Source of the DNA: Tetragenococcus koreensis
GTDB taxonomy: Bacteria > Bacillota > Bacilli > Lactobacillales > Enterococcaceae
DNA: 64,000 nucleotides
Reading direction: 5' to 3'
Assembly: GCF_003795145.1 (NCBI RefSeq)
Contig: NZ_CP027786.1
Coordinates: forward strand, 1,674,001-1,738,000
The notes beneath the pieces are model-generated. The model made no database searches. It saw only the letters and a program-made list of their open reading frames with translations, and was not told the origin of the DNA. Shown here piece by piece: positions 51,329 through 59,585 of this stretch (position 1 is the stretch's first letter; each line of letters begins with the position of its first letter). Both the position numbers and the translations under genes were made by a program.

Positions 51329-51597
51329 AAAAAAAGCCCTTTTACCAACAATTTAATGTTGATAAAAGGACGAGTTATCGTGGTACCACCTTTGTTTAGA
51401 AGTTTCCTTCTCTTATTCCGACAAATTGTACTATCGGTGCCCTTTTTTAACGAATAGACTTAATCCGAAACTGTTTACTTATCAACAGTTTTTCTCAGAG
51501 ACCATTTTCAACTCTTCCAACAGATCTTTTTCACCAACCAAGATCTCTCTAAATATTTTCCAAGTCTACTTTTCTCTTCGCAGAATTTTTGTATTTT
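51329..51597 (-). promoter_or_regulatory. T-box riboswitch, methionine specifier, upstream of metQ
   Basis: The leader holds the T-box bulge TGGTACCACG (51388-51379) and an alternative terminator, CCTTTTATCAACA with TGTTGGTAAAAGG, then seven T's, at 51371-51329. Stem I is closed by AGAGA and TCTCT-like arms, and its specifier loop GAAAATGG presents ATG (51505-51503). Uncharged tRNA-Met would favour the antiterminator and switch metQ on. Confidence 0.92.
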
Positions 51598-51602
51598 TCT
51601 GA

Positions 51603-51631
51603 ATGTTACCGGAATTAGATGAAACTGTCAA
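51603..51631 (-). promoter_or_regulatory. metQ leader promoter
   Basis: TTGACA (51631-51626), 17-base spacer, TAACAT (51608-51603), just upstream of the T-box leader. Confidence 0.7.
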
Positions 51632-51700
51632 GTCCGCGATGAAAAAATTTTAGTTACATTGTCGCTTGTTATTTTTTTATAACTAATAGCACAAGCGTCC

Positions 51701-52192
51701 TCATAGTTCTTCTACTTTTTCAGAAAGCAGCGGTGTATCCTGAACAATCGTTTGTGCCAATGTCGAATCTGAAACTGCTTGTTGTACCGGAAAAATCGGA
51801 ATAAACGCGACAAGATTTAGTAATATAAAAATAACTAAATATCCCTTTACAGCACCAAATGCGCCACCCAACCAACGATTCACCATACCTAACAAAGGTA
51901 AATTTGCTAAAAAGTCAAAAGCTGAGCCTACAATATTCCATAAGAATCTTATGCCGATAAACAAAATTAAAAAAGCAATGGCTTGATAATAAAAGTTTTC
52001 CACATTACCGCCACTTGAACCAAGATAAGGAATCCATCTTAAATATGGAGCAAAATTATCAAAATATAAATAAGCAGCAGCTAGTGCAACAATAAATCCT
52101 GTTAAATCAACAATTTGAAAAACTAAGCCTCTCCTTAAACCAGTAAAAAAGCCACTAACTAAAACAAGTAAAATAATCAATGTTAGTATCAT
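51701..52192 (-). CDS. cvpA: CvpA family membrane protein
   Basis: 163 residues with four hydrophobic segments (ILTLIILLVLVSGFFTGL, IVDLTGFIVALAAAYLYF, FYYQAIAFLILFIGIRFL and GYLVIFILLNLVAFIPIF) and the typical GLRRGLVFQIVDLTGF start. CvpA is needed for colicin V export in E. coli and its wider role is envelope-related. In relatives it often precedes mutS2; here that gene is not adjacent and an IS lies upstream of cvpA, possibly separating it from its promoter. Confidence 0.88.
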   Translation of the reverse strand: MILTLIILLVLVSGFFTGLRRGLVFQIVDLTGFIVALAAAYLYFDNFAPYLRWIPYLGSSGGNVENFYYQAIAFLILFIGIRFLWNIVGSAFDFLANLPLLGMVNRWLGGAFGAVKGYLVIFILLNLVAFIPIFPVQQAVSDSTLAQTIVQDTPLLSEKVEEL

Positions 52193-52349
52193 CTTATTTT
52201 CTTCCTTTCGCAGATTGTAGTGAAATTATTTGTCACTCATTAAAAGTAAACTATCATTCTTTAACTTGTTAAAATAATAACTATCTATTACATTCACTAT
52301 TCCCAACTGCATTTTTTGTTTCAATCTCTATTCTACATATGAATGTCAG
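52193..52349. other. cvpA upstream region
   Basis: AT-rich leader ending at the ISLre2-family insertion. AAGGAAG precedes cvpA; no clear promoter remains before the IS. Confidence 0.4.
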
Positions 52350-52358
52350 TTCTATGTC

Positions 52359-53998
52359 CTAAGTGTAAAATTTATTGAGGTTATCCCTAGACGAATAAAA
52401 AAGAAACCGTTACTCTATTCATTGGGCTTACAGGCACTAATGAATAAAGGCGGTTTCTTATGGAATCTATTGTAACAGATTTAGTTGAAGTAATGAAGAA
52501 GGAAACGAATTTTTTAGCAAGGGAAAAAGCCATGATGGTCTTTTTTGCCCAACTCCTAGCGACGATAACACAACTTGCTTTTCAAATTCTCGATGAAGAA
52601 GTTTCGACCCAATGCAAGAAGGAAGGCTTTCAAGTGGATCGTAAAAGTGAACGAACGGTGACTTTTTTATTTGGCACCGTGACCTATGTTCGCCGCCGAA
52701 TGAAAAATCAAGCCAATGAAATTCGTTATCCTTTGGATGAATTTCTAGGGATTCGAAAGAGCTTCCGTTATAGTTCTCTTGTGCTACGCAACGTTTCTCA
52801 ATTGGGGTCCATCATGGTCTATCGTCACGTTTCCCAAGCGATTGATTGTTTGACTTCTTGGCGTATGAGCCACCAAAATGTGCAACAACTGGTGGTCAAA
52901 ACCGGGGAACTGATTCAGACGCGAAGTACTCATGAAAGTCGCTACGACGGGATCATTTCTAAGAAAAAAGTGCCCTATTTATATTTAGAAGGCGACGGAG
53001 TGAAGATTGGCGGTCAGAAGAAGCAGTCGCTAGAAATCCATCGTTTTCAAGTATGTGAAGGGAGCCAGAAAGTCGGGAATCGCACGGAAATGATCGCCCC
53101 GCACTTTGTCAGTCATCTTAACCGACAACAAGCGCAAAAAGAAATAATGAACTATATTCAAGCGCATTATGATCTAACAAATACCGTTGTCGTTTCCAAT
53201 AGTGATGGGGGTTCAGGCTATGAAAAAGCCGTGTTTGATGAACTTTCCTTAGGCTGTTTACGTCATGAACACTTTCGTGATCGGTATCATGTCCATCGGA
53301 AAATCAAAGAACGCCTGTCTTTTGTCCCACAACTTCAAAATCGGATGATCCAGGCGATTCAACATTATCATTGGCCAGAGGTCCAGCTTGTCTTAGATAC
53401 CTCGGAAAGTTTGATCGAAGAAAAGGAAGCTGAAACCTTGGAACAATTACGCTTACTCCATCATTATCTTCAAAGAAATTGGCCGTATTTAAAACCTCGG
53501 AAAGCCCGAGGGATCATGGATTCCAAAGCTTGTATTGGCACAATCGAAAGCACCCATCGGAAGATGACCTACCGGATGAAGCGCCAAGGACGGTTGTGGA
53601 CAAAAACGGGCGCGCAGGCCATGATTCGTGTCATTGATAGTTTAAGAAACCAAGAATTTGATGGTTGGTTGAACCAATATGAAGCTCTTCCTAACGACGT
53701 GGTCGCCCAGGAAAAGCGTTGGAAAGCCATGAAACGTTGGGTACAGAAAAAGCCTAACTTTCAAACGCATGAAGGGGCCTTGAAGGGGCAAATCGGCGAA
53801 GGAAAAGCCAAAAGTGCGCCCTTAGGCCAATTCGCCAAAGGGTTGGAGCAATTAATAACGACACCGAATTATATCTAATAAAAACTTGTTTTTGTTAGAT
53901 ATCATGAGGTCTAACCGAACGAACGTGAGGTAAAAAAATACAAAAGTGTCTGTCCCAAAGGTCATTTTTTATTCGACCTCAAAAAATTTGACACCTAC
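52359..53998 (+). mobile_element. ISLre2-family insertion sequence (1640 bp)
   Basis: Imperfect ends CTAAGTGTAAAATTTATTGA and (inverted) GTAGGTGTCAAATTTTTTGA are flanked by 9-bp direct repeats TTCTATGTC (52350-52358 and 53999-54007). It carries one intact transposase. Before the ATG, AAGAAACCG (52401-52409) and CGGTTTCTT (52451-52459) with an inner ATTCATT/AATGAAT form a hairpin over the translation start. Two solo left ends occur elsewhere in the window. Confidence 0.92.
52460..53878 (+). CDS. ISLre2-family transposase (UPF0236)
   Basis: 472 residues. The family segments TVTFLFGTVTYVRRRMKN, YLYLEGDGVKIGGQKKQSLE (first catalytic Asp), VVVSNSDGGSGYEKAVF and IMDSKACIGTIESTHRKMTYRMKRQG (catalytic Glu region) are all present. 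It appears complete, with no frame breaks. AAAGG is the ribosome site, held in the start-region hairpin. Confidence 0.94.
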   Translation: MESIVTDLVEVMKKETNFLAREKAMMVFFAQLLATITQLAFQILDEEVSTQCKKEGFQVDRKSERTVTFLFGTVTYVRRRMKNQANEIRYPLDEFLGIRKSFRYSSLVLRNVSQLGSIMVYRHVSQAIDCLTSWRMSHQNVQQLVVKTGELIQTRSTHESRYDGIISKKKVPYLYLEGDGVKIGGQKKQSLEIHRFQVCEGSQKVGNRTEMIAPHFVSHLNRQQAQKEIMNYIQAHYDLTNTVVVSNSDGGSGYEKAVFDELSLGCLRHEHFRDRYHVHRKIKERLSFVPQLQNRMIQAIQHYHWPEVQLVLDTSESLIEEKEAETLEQLRLLHHYLQRNWPYLKPRKARGIMDSKACIGTIESTHRKMTYRMKRQGRLWTKTGAQAMIRVIDSLRNQEFDGWLNQYEALPNDVVAQEKRWKAMKRWVQKKPNFQTHEGALKGQIGEGKAKSAPLGQFAKGLEQLITTPNYI

Positions 53999-54177
53999 TT
54001 CTATGTCAATTGCCTTGATTTTTTATGTTTTTTATAATGAATACAAGCATTATCTTAATACTTGCTGAATAATTTATATTTTTATTGAAATAGTAAAGCG
54101 ATCTTAATTGCGCTTTATTTCACATAATTAACTATAAACTATTTTTCCGTCACTACTTTGGCCAGTAAAACAAATGG

Positions 54178-54606
54178 TCATTCCCACCATTTAATATAAT
54201 TCGTTTGATCTTTTCGTTTTTGAAAGCCATGTTTTTCATAAAATTTCTGTGCATTTTCTCTTTCAAAGCCTGTCACCAAACGAATGCCCTCGCTTCCTTG
54301 ATTTTTCGCCCAGTTTTGTCCAGCTTCTAATAATTGTGATGCTACACCTTGCTCTTGGTTCTTTGGTCGTACAGCTAAAGTCAAAATATTTTTCAAACTT
54401 TTGTGATAGGTGTTTTCATACTCTGCAAGATGAATATAACCGATCACTTGGTTTTCTTTTTCGTAAACAAAAATTCGATTGTTGGATAGCTGACGAATTA
54501 CTTTTAATTTTTCCAGCGTTTCTTTTTCTGGAAAATCATAGCCTAAACTTTCTTTATTAATTTTTTGAATTGCTTTAGCGTCTTTTAACTCCATTGTCCG
54601 AATCAC
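54178..54606 (-). CDS. GNAT-family N-acetyltransferase
   Basis: 142 residues. Acetyl-CoA motif ILTLAVRPKNQEQGVASQLLEAG near residue 75 and the C-terminal LVTGFERENAQKFYEKHGFQKRK. It lies 42 bases after the UDG-family gene on the same strand and is probably co-transcribed. The substrate is unknown. Confidence 0.88.
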   Translation of the reverse strand: MIRTMELKDAKAIQKINKESLGYDFPEKETLEKLKVIRQLSNNRIFVYEKENQVIGYIHLAEYENTYHKSLKNILTLAVRPKNQEQGVASQLLEAGQNWAKNQGSEGIRLVTGFERENAQKFYEKHGFQKRKDQTNYIKWWE

Positions 54607-54648
54607 GTAGTTACCTCCTTGTTTTTAAATAAACTATCATGAAATCCT

Positions 54649-55296
54649 TTAATCAACTTTTTTTTGGATAAGTGTAGATAAATGATCCCAATCATCGTTA
54701 ATTGTCTTTTCCAGCTTACGATTATAGAGAATGGCAGCAGGATGATAGATTGGATAAATGAAATAACTTTCTTCAGTTTCTTCGTAGGACTTATGGTTTT
54801 TTGACAGCTCATAAATCGGTTGTTGAAGAGTTTTACCATGATAATTAGAAATGGTGTAATGATTTCCCAATAATCGTTTTAACGCACTATTTCCCATTGC
54901 TACGATAATTTTAGGTTGCACAGTTTTTATTTCAAAGTCTAGTAGTGGAGCAAAAAGACGTATTTCCGTCTTATTTGGTGTACGATTCGGATAACTTTTC
55001 TTTATCTCACCCGTCTTTTTATTTTCTCTCTTCTTCACACTATAAGGTCGACTTCTAACGACACTTGTCATATAAATATCTTTTCTGTGAAGATTAATTC
55101 TCTCAAGAGCCTCATCTAAGCCTTTACCCGCTTGCCCACTAAAGGGAATTTGTGTTTTAATTTCTGTTTTGCCAGGAGCTTCAGCCACAAGCATAATTTC
55201 TGCATTTTCTGCCCCTCTACCTGGTAAAAATCCTTCTAATTGAAATTTTTGGGTTTGTTCCATAATTTCTTTTTTAAGTTCGCTCGGATATTCCAT
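54649..55296 (-). CDS. Uracil-DNA glycosylase superfamily protein without Fe-S cysteines
   Basis: 215 residues. Motif A is AEAPGKTEIKTQIPFSGQAG near residue 38 (family 4/5-like GEAPG), the middle VQPKIIVAMGNSALKRLLG, and the leucine-loop motif YHPAAILYNRKL near 187. The protein contains no cysteine, so the 4Fe-4S cluster of family 4 UDGs is absent. An insertion of charged residues (KKRENKKTGEIKKSY) lies near 100. It may remove uracil or another base; activity is not certain. It follows a 53-residue membrane protein gene by 19 bases. Confidence 0.82.
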   Translation of the reverse strand: MEYPSELKKEIMEQTQKFQLEGFLPGRGAENAEIMLVAEAPGKTEIKTQIPFSGQAGKGLDEALERINLHRKDIYMTSVVRSRPYSVKKRENKKTGEIKKSYPNRTPNKTEIRLFAPLLDFEIKTVQPKIIVAMGNSALKRLLGNHYTISNYHGKTLQQPIYELSKNHKSYEETEESYFIYPIYHPAAILYNRKLEKTINDDWDHLSTLIQKKVD

Positions 55297-55315
55297 TTTA
55301 AATTACCCCTACAAT

Positions 55316-55477
55316 TTATTTTTCACCTTTATTATTACGTTTTTTACTAACGTTGAATAGACTGCCAAATATCAGTCCTAATGCAATGCCTAAGCCAAGA
55401 TTGTCAAATAAGATACCTAATGCAGCACCGATACCAAGTCCGATTCCAATTCCCATCCCTAAATCTTTATTCTTCAT
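55316..55477 (-). CDS. Small glycine-rich membrane protein, 53 residues
   Basis: Begins MKNKDLGMGIGIGLGIGAAL, then a second hydrophobic stretch LGLGIALGLIFGSLF and a basic tail KKRNNKGEK. The GxxxG-type repeats form a glycine-zipper pattern in two short helices. AAGGGAG precedes the ATG. It lies upstream of the UDG-family gene on the same strand with 19 bases between, so co-transcription is likely. Its function is unknown. Confidence 0.65.
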   Translation of the reverse strand: MKNKDLGMGIGIGLGIGAALGILFDNLGLGIALGLIFGSLFNVSKKRNNKGEK

Positions 55478-55754
55478 AAGATTCACTCCCTTGGTTGAGG
55501 TCTAATTTCTACAAGTTCTTTTGCTGTTTTACTATCTTTAGTATAACAGAAACTTATCTCAAACCAGTTTGCGAAAACTCCTTTGTATGTCAGAATATGG
55601 CCATTTCATATAATAATATAGCCATTTTTTGCTGTTGGTATTATTATATGAGGTAAAACCCTAACTGACTCTCCATATTTGAAAAAATGAGGATCGCACC
55701 TCAATCAAATTCTTTGAAAAGCGAAAAACAGAAAAAATATTTAATGAGAGTAAC
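55478..55754. other. Gene-free region left of the hairpin repeats
   Basis: TATGGCCATTT and TATAGCCATTTTT (about 55597-55640) are near-direct repeats beside AT-rich TATAATAATATA tracts. No ORF is supported. Confidence 0.4.
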
Positions 55755-56033
55755 TGGCAAAAATTTATCCCACTAGTTGAAAGAAACAATGGTATAAAAA
55801 GAGAACAATCACATAAGAACGGCAAATTGGTGGTATAACTTACAAGTTGTCCCGCTAGTTTGTTAAAGTTATGTTCTTAAATTGAGAAAAAAGGATTAAA
55901 AAAAAATTTTGACTAAATTTATCACATAAGAAAGTGAAAATGATAGTATAAAAAAACAATTATCCCATAGAAATAGCAAACTAGTGGTATAACTTACGTT
56001 TTATCCCACTAGTTTATGAAAGTCATGGTATAA
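55755..56033. repeat. Degenerate direct repeats, each with an ACTAGTGG/CCACTAGT hairpin
   Basis: Hairpin B: AAACTAGTGGTATAA pairs with TTATCCCACTAGTTT (55977-56014). Hairpin A: CAAATTGGTGGTATAAC with GTTGTCCCGCTAGTTTG (55824-55862). A half unit ATCCCACTAGTTG is at about 55767. Units are spaced about 150 bases apart and share ATCACATAAGAA and GGTATAA tracts. There is no T run after the stems. Confidence 0.65.
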
Positions 56034-56064
56034 TTCCAGCAAAGCGAGTCTCCTTCCGACGCGT

Positions 56065-56100
56065 AAAAAAGCCCTCATCTAAACAGACAAGGACCTTTTA
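56065..56100 (-). terminator. Terminator of the LysM protein gene
   Basis: On the minus strand AAAAGGTCCTT pairs imperfectly with GAGGGCTTTTTT and runs into T's, 27 bases after the stop codon. Confidence 0.55.
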
Positions 56101-56126
56101 AAATAGTCATTTATATTTTAGTGAAA

Positions 56127-56840
56127 TTACCACCAGTTATTTGCACTTCTAAAGCTTACTGCTTGTTCCACAGAACCATAGCGATCGTTTGCGTAGTTAA
56201 TCATACCTTTAGTTTGTTCTTCTACACTACCTGTGCCCCAAGATTCTTTTGTTTGACCTAATCCTTGATATCCGTTAGGGCTCACTGCGTCAGGTCTTCC
56301 GCCAGATTCTGGCATAACAATCGTATTCCACATTTCTTCGGTACCACCAGCTGCTAAGAATTGAGCCTTAGTAGAGCCATCATTAGAAACTTCAGCTTCA
56401 GCAGCTAATTCTTCTGCGTCTTCAGAAGCAGCTTGTTCTTCAGCATCTACTGTTTCTGGTTCTTCTGCTTCTTCTTGAACCGGCTGTTCTTCTACCACTG
56501 GTTCTTCAGAAACTTCTGGTTGCTCTTCAACTTGTTGTTCAGGTTGTTCTTGAACTTCTGGAGCTGGAGCTTCTTGTTGTACAGGCGCTTGTTCACTATT
56601 TCCGTCAGTTGGAATAGTTAATTCTTCGCCCACATAGATCAAGTTTTTATCTTTGATATCATTTGTTTCGGCAATTGGATCTACTAAGCTTTTATCTCCA
56701 ACAAATTCCTTTGAAATTTTTCCTAATGTATCATTAGTTTGAATTGTATAAATTTCATCTGCATTTGCACTTGTTGTCCCAATTGCGAAAACAGTACCTG
56801 CTGTCAAAGCTGTTCCTAGTAATAATTTTTTAAGTTGCAT
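56127..56840 (-). CDS. Secreted LysM protein with lysozyme-like C-terminal domain
   Basis: 237 residues. Signal peptide to about residue 27 (LLLGTALTAGTVFAIGTTSANA), one LysM domain (YTIQTNDTLGKISKEFVG to NLIYVGEELTIP, about 30-76) for peptidoglycan binding, a Pro/Glu/Gln-rich linker to about 150, and a C-terminal transglycosylase-like domain with TIVMPESGGRPDAVSPNGYQGLGQ (Glu in the PESGG motif) ending NNWW. It resembles the aggregation-promoting/SceD-type wall hydrolases of lactobacilli and enterococci. It is monocistronic. Confidence 0.92.
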   Translation of the reverse strand: MQLKKLLLGTALTAGTVFAIGTTSANADEIYTIQTNDTLGKISKEFVGDKSLVDPIAETNDIKDKNLIYVGEELTIPTDGNSEQAPVQQEAPAPEVQEQPEQQVEEQPEVSEEPVVEEQPVQEEAEEPETVDAEEQAASEDAEELAAEAEVSNDGSTKAQFLAAGGTEEMWNTIVMPESGGRPDAVSPNGYQGLGQTKESWGTGSVEEQTKGMINYANDRYGSVEQAVSFRSANNWW

Positions 56841-57169
56841 GAATCAATACCTCCAAGATTTTTTAGCTATGTGGCTCATCCACGACTGTTAATTTACCAC
56901 AAATTTGGGGGACGTGTGTTAAACGTAAATAACAATTCATTACATTTATAACGAAATGAAAACAAGTTGAAATATTTCAACGAGCAAATCCCCGCCAAAT
57001 CAACATTTACCGGGGTTGAAAGTATTTAAATCGATCTCTTTAAGCAGTCCAAAAATTTCTATTTTTTGAGAAATTTTTCTTTACTTTAACGAAAACAGGG
57101 TATTTTTACTCATTTATAAAACTAAAAACAGTTAAATCCTTTAGTAAAGTTAAGTCTGAACCCTTTTTA
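56841..57169. other. Upstream region of the LysM gene
   Basis: GGAGG precedes the start. TGTTAAACGTAAATAACA (56917-56934) is a TGTTA/TAACA inverted repeat and could be an operator. The rest is AT-rich without genes. Confidence 0.4.
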
Positions 57170-57212
57170 CATAAAAAAGCACCTCTAAGCCAATAAAATT
57201 AGCTAGAGATAC
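57170..57212 (-). terminator. Terminator of the three-gene ABC-2 operon
   Basis: On the minus strand AGTATCTCTA pairs with TAGAGGTGCT and is followed by TTTTTT, just past the last permease gene. Confidence 0.7.
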
Positions 57213-57218
57213 TTTTCC

Positions 57219-58301
57219 TTATGCTTGTGTTGAACGTTCCATCAGATTGATACCAATCCCCATAAATAAGGTACCCATCAATAACAAAATGCCAACAGGT
57301 TGAAGAATATCTGTCAAAGTATATCCATTTATTATGACATCGATCATGCTCTGAATTGCATGTTTAAGAGGCATTAGTTCACCTAAAAACAATATAAATC
57401 GATTTTCTACTAAATCAATTGACCAAAAAGCTCCACCCAACATGGCCATAGAAGTCGCTATAAGTGGGATGACTACCTGTAATGACTGCGGCGACGGCAC
57501 CACACTTATCAAAAAGATTCCTAATGAAACGATCGTAAAGGTAAATGACAATACAATAGCGATCATCGGCAGGTAATTTGTCCCCACATCAATCCCTAAC
57601 ATATTGGTTAGGATGAAAAAAGAAAGGATGATTTGCAAAAGCCCCACTAGAAAATAATGGAATAGATTTCCTAAATAGATCTGTGTTTTCTTAAGTGGCG
57701 ACATGATCAAGCGATCCCAGGTTCCCGTTCGTTTTTCTCCTAAAAGATTTATTTGTAAAAATAAAATGGTAAAAATGGAAAAGTAAAATACCATTCCAAT
57801 AAGCACAGTTAATTGAAACTCTGTATATGCTCTATCTAATCCGTCACCTGCCGATTCTTCAACTTCTATGAATTCTTCTACTTCAATGTCATTACGTGGA
57901 AATTCTTCTCTTACTTCTTCTAAACGATTATATTCACTAAATACTTGATGAACATGTTGATCAACGGCTTGTAAATTTTCACTTTCATGACCTACTAAGA
58001 AACGATAATTTTCTTCGTCTATTTCAAGAGCAAAGGGAATGTTATTCATACGAATATCTTCTTCCGCCGTTTCATAATCCGTTTCTTCAAAAACCATCGC
58101 TTCCTCTTTATTCAAACGATCGACCCATTCAGAGAATTCATCATTCGTTAAATTATTACTATACACGGGCACCTCCACAGAAGTAGTCATTTGAATACCG
58201 CCCATGAAGAAAACAAATAAAAATGTTAGTCCTGTAAACATCAGGATTAAAAATGGCCGTTTCATTAGCCTTTTCCATTGGAGCAAAAATACATTAAACA
58301 T
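57219..58301 (-). CDS. ABC-2 type permease 2
   Basis: 360 residues. One N-terminal helix (PFLILMFTGLTFLFVFFMGG), an acidic extracytoplasmic domain of about 130 residues (EEAMVFEETDYETAEEDIR), then five helices ending with TLFMGIGINLMERS. This is the ABC2_membrane_3 / YhaP layout. Its ATG abuts the stop of the previous gene. With the ATPase and the other permease it would make a heterodimeric exporter; substrates of this group include drugs and peptides, unknown here. Confidence 0.87.
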   Translation of the reverse strand: MFNVFLLQWKRLMKRPFLILMFTGLTFLFVFFMGGIQMTTSVEVPVYSNNLTNDEFSEWVDRLNKEEAMVFEETDYETAEEDIRMNNIPFALEIDEENYRFLVGHESENLQAVDQHVHQVFSEYNRLEEVREEFPRNDIEVEEFIEVEESAGDGLDRAYTEFQLTVLIGMVFYFSIFTILFLQINLLGEKRTGTWDRLIMSPLKKTQIYLGNLFHYFLVGLLQIILSFFILTNMLGIDVGTNYLPMIAIVLSFTFTIVSLGIFLISVVPSPQSLQVVIPLIATSMAMLGGAFWSIDLVENRFILFLGELMPLKHAIQSMIDVIINGYTLTDILQPVGILLLMGTLFMGIGINLMERSTQA

Positions 58302-59570
58302 TTAATCTAGCCTCCTTTTAGGAAAAATGATAACGGCAATGACAAGACAAACGAGCGTAGCACCAATAACTCTGCCCATTATTGGAAGTACGTCTTGAAA
58401 ACCAAACCCTTGAAAAACTTGCAAATATGAAGTCATTGCAGCCCCATTAGGCAGCCAATTCCCAATGCGTTGTAAAGTCTCCGAAAACTGATCTACTGGC
58501 GTTAAACTGCCACCAAGAAAAGCAAATATAGAAACGAATGAAGAAAAAAATCCTACAGTACTATTATCGTTTGCATATAAAGAGATAGATGTAAGTAAAC
58601 TTGTTATACTTCCTATAACTAACGAATATAAGGCTGTTATATAAATGATATTCGTCCAAAAGTCGGCACCTTTGCCATCAAATATTCCAAAAAATAAGGT
58701 TGAAAAAGTAAACAAGATACTTAGCTGAACAAACGTAATTAATGTACCAGACACCATTTTACTACTCAAATAAGTTAATGGTTTAGTGCCCGACAGCATG
58801 ATTCGCCCAAAGACATGTTGTTCTTTTTCTCTAAACGCCCTGCTCGCTAACGCTGGAGCAGTCGAAAGAGCAAACATTACGCCCATCCCAATTGTATAAT
58901 ATTGGAAAGCATCTACTGGTTCTTCTACAGAAAGTTGCGTTGTCTCTCCATAATCTCTTTTATCTTCTTCCAATTCAGCTTCGCCGTCTGTCGCAAGCGC
59001 AATGGACGTTTCTAAATTATATTCGTCGATAAAACTATGCACGACGCTTTGAAGAATACTCGAAGACATCACACCTTCACCTTGGCCTGCTACTTCTAAT
59101 GTAGCCGATGGATCCTCATCAGAATAAATCGATTGCCATACCCCATAGCTGAACTCTTCTGGAATAGTGATATAGCCAGCTAGTTCATCTTCTTCCATCA
59201 CTTCCTGAGCAGATTGAGCATCTTCAAACTCATGAACCACCATAAGATCTTCAAATTCTTCACCTTCCAATAGATCTATTAACATACTGGCTGGATCCGT
59301 CTCTTCAGCATTTGCTACAAGTTCTTCAACTGCCTCTTCTGGCATCCCCTCTTCTAGAAGATCATCTTCCAAACGTTTTAAATCCGCTGCAAAGTTTTGG
59401 TTGTTTATGACGCCTACATTAAAAGCAGATACGTTAAAATCACCCATTAGAATATTCCCCAAAGTAAATCCTAAGATAACAATCAAAATAAGAGGCATGA
59501 GCAAAAGCTCAATCAGATCACTTTTACTTTTGGAAAGTGATAAAAAATCTTTTTTTATTAAATTAAACAT
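58302..59570 (-). CDS. ABC-2 type permease 1
   Basis: 422 residues, same architecture: a first helix LIELLLMPLILIVILGFTLG, a very acidic external domain of about 190 residues (DDLLEEGMPEEAVEELVANA), and five to six C-terminal helices with FREKEQHVFGRIMLSGTKP as the cytoplasmic coupling segment. It follows the ATPase gene after 15 bases. The acidity of the external domain suits a high-salt environment. Confidence 0.87.
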   Translation of the reverse strand: MFNLIKKDFLSLSKSKSDLIELLLMPLILIVILGFTLGNILMGDFNVSAFNVGVINNQNFAADLKRLEDDLLEEGMPEEAVEELVANAEETDPASMLIDLLEGEEFEDLMVVHEFEDAQSAQEVMEEDELAGYITIPEEFSYGVWQSIYSDEDPSATLEVAGQGEGVMSSSILQSVVHSFIDEYNLETSIALATDGEAELEEDKRDYGETTQLSVEEPVDAFQYYTIGMGVMFALSTAPALASRAFREKEQHVFGRIMLSGTKPLTYLSSKMVSGTLITFVQLSILFTFSTLFFGIFDGKGADFWTNIIYITALYSLVIGSITSLLTSISLYANDNSTVGFFSSFVSIFAFLGGSLTPVDQFSETLQRIGNWLPNGAAMTSYLQVFQGFGFQDVLPIMGRVIGATLVCLVIAVIIFPKRRLD

Positions 59571-59585
59571 ACTTTGCCACCCCTC

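Noticed and set aside
51660-51694. Terminator after cvpA from CGCTTGT/ACAAGCG pairing
   Set aside because: The arms pair, but the loop is long and no T run follows on the minus strand.
54603-54839. Minus-strand ORF of 78 codons overlapping the UDG-family gene
   Set aside because: It lies in a different frame inside the well-supported UDG-family gene and has no ribosome site or family motif.
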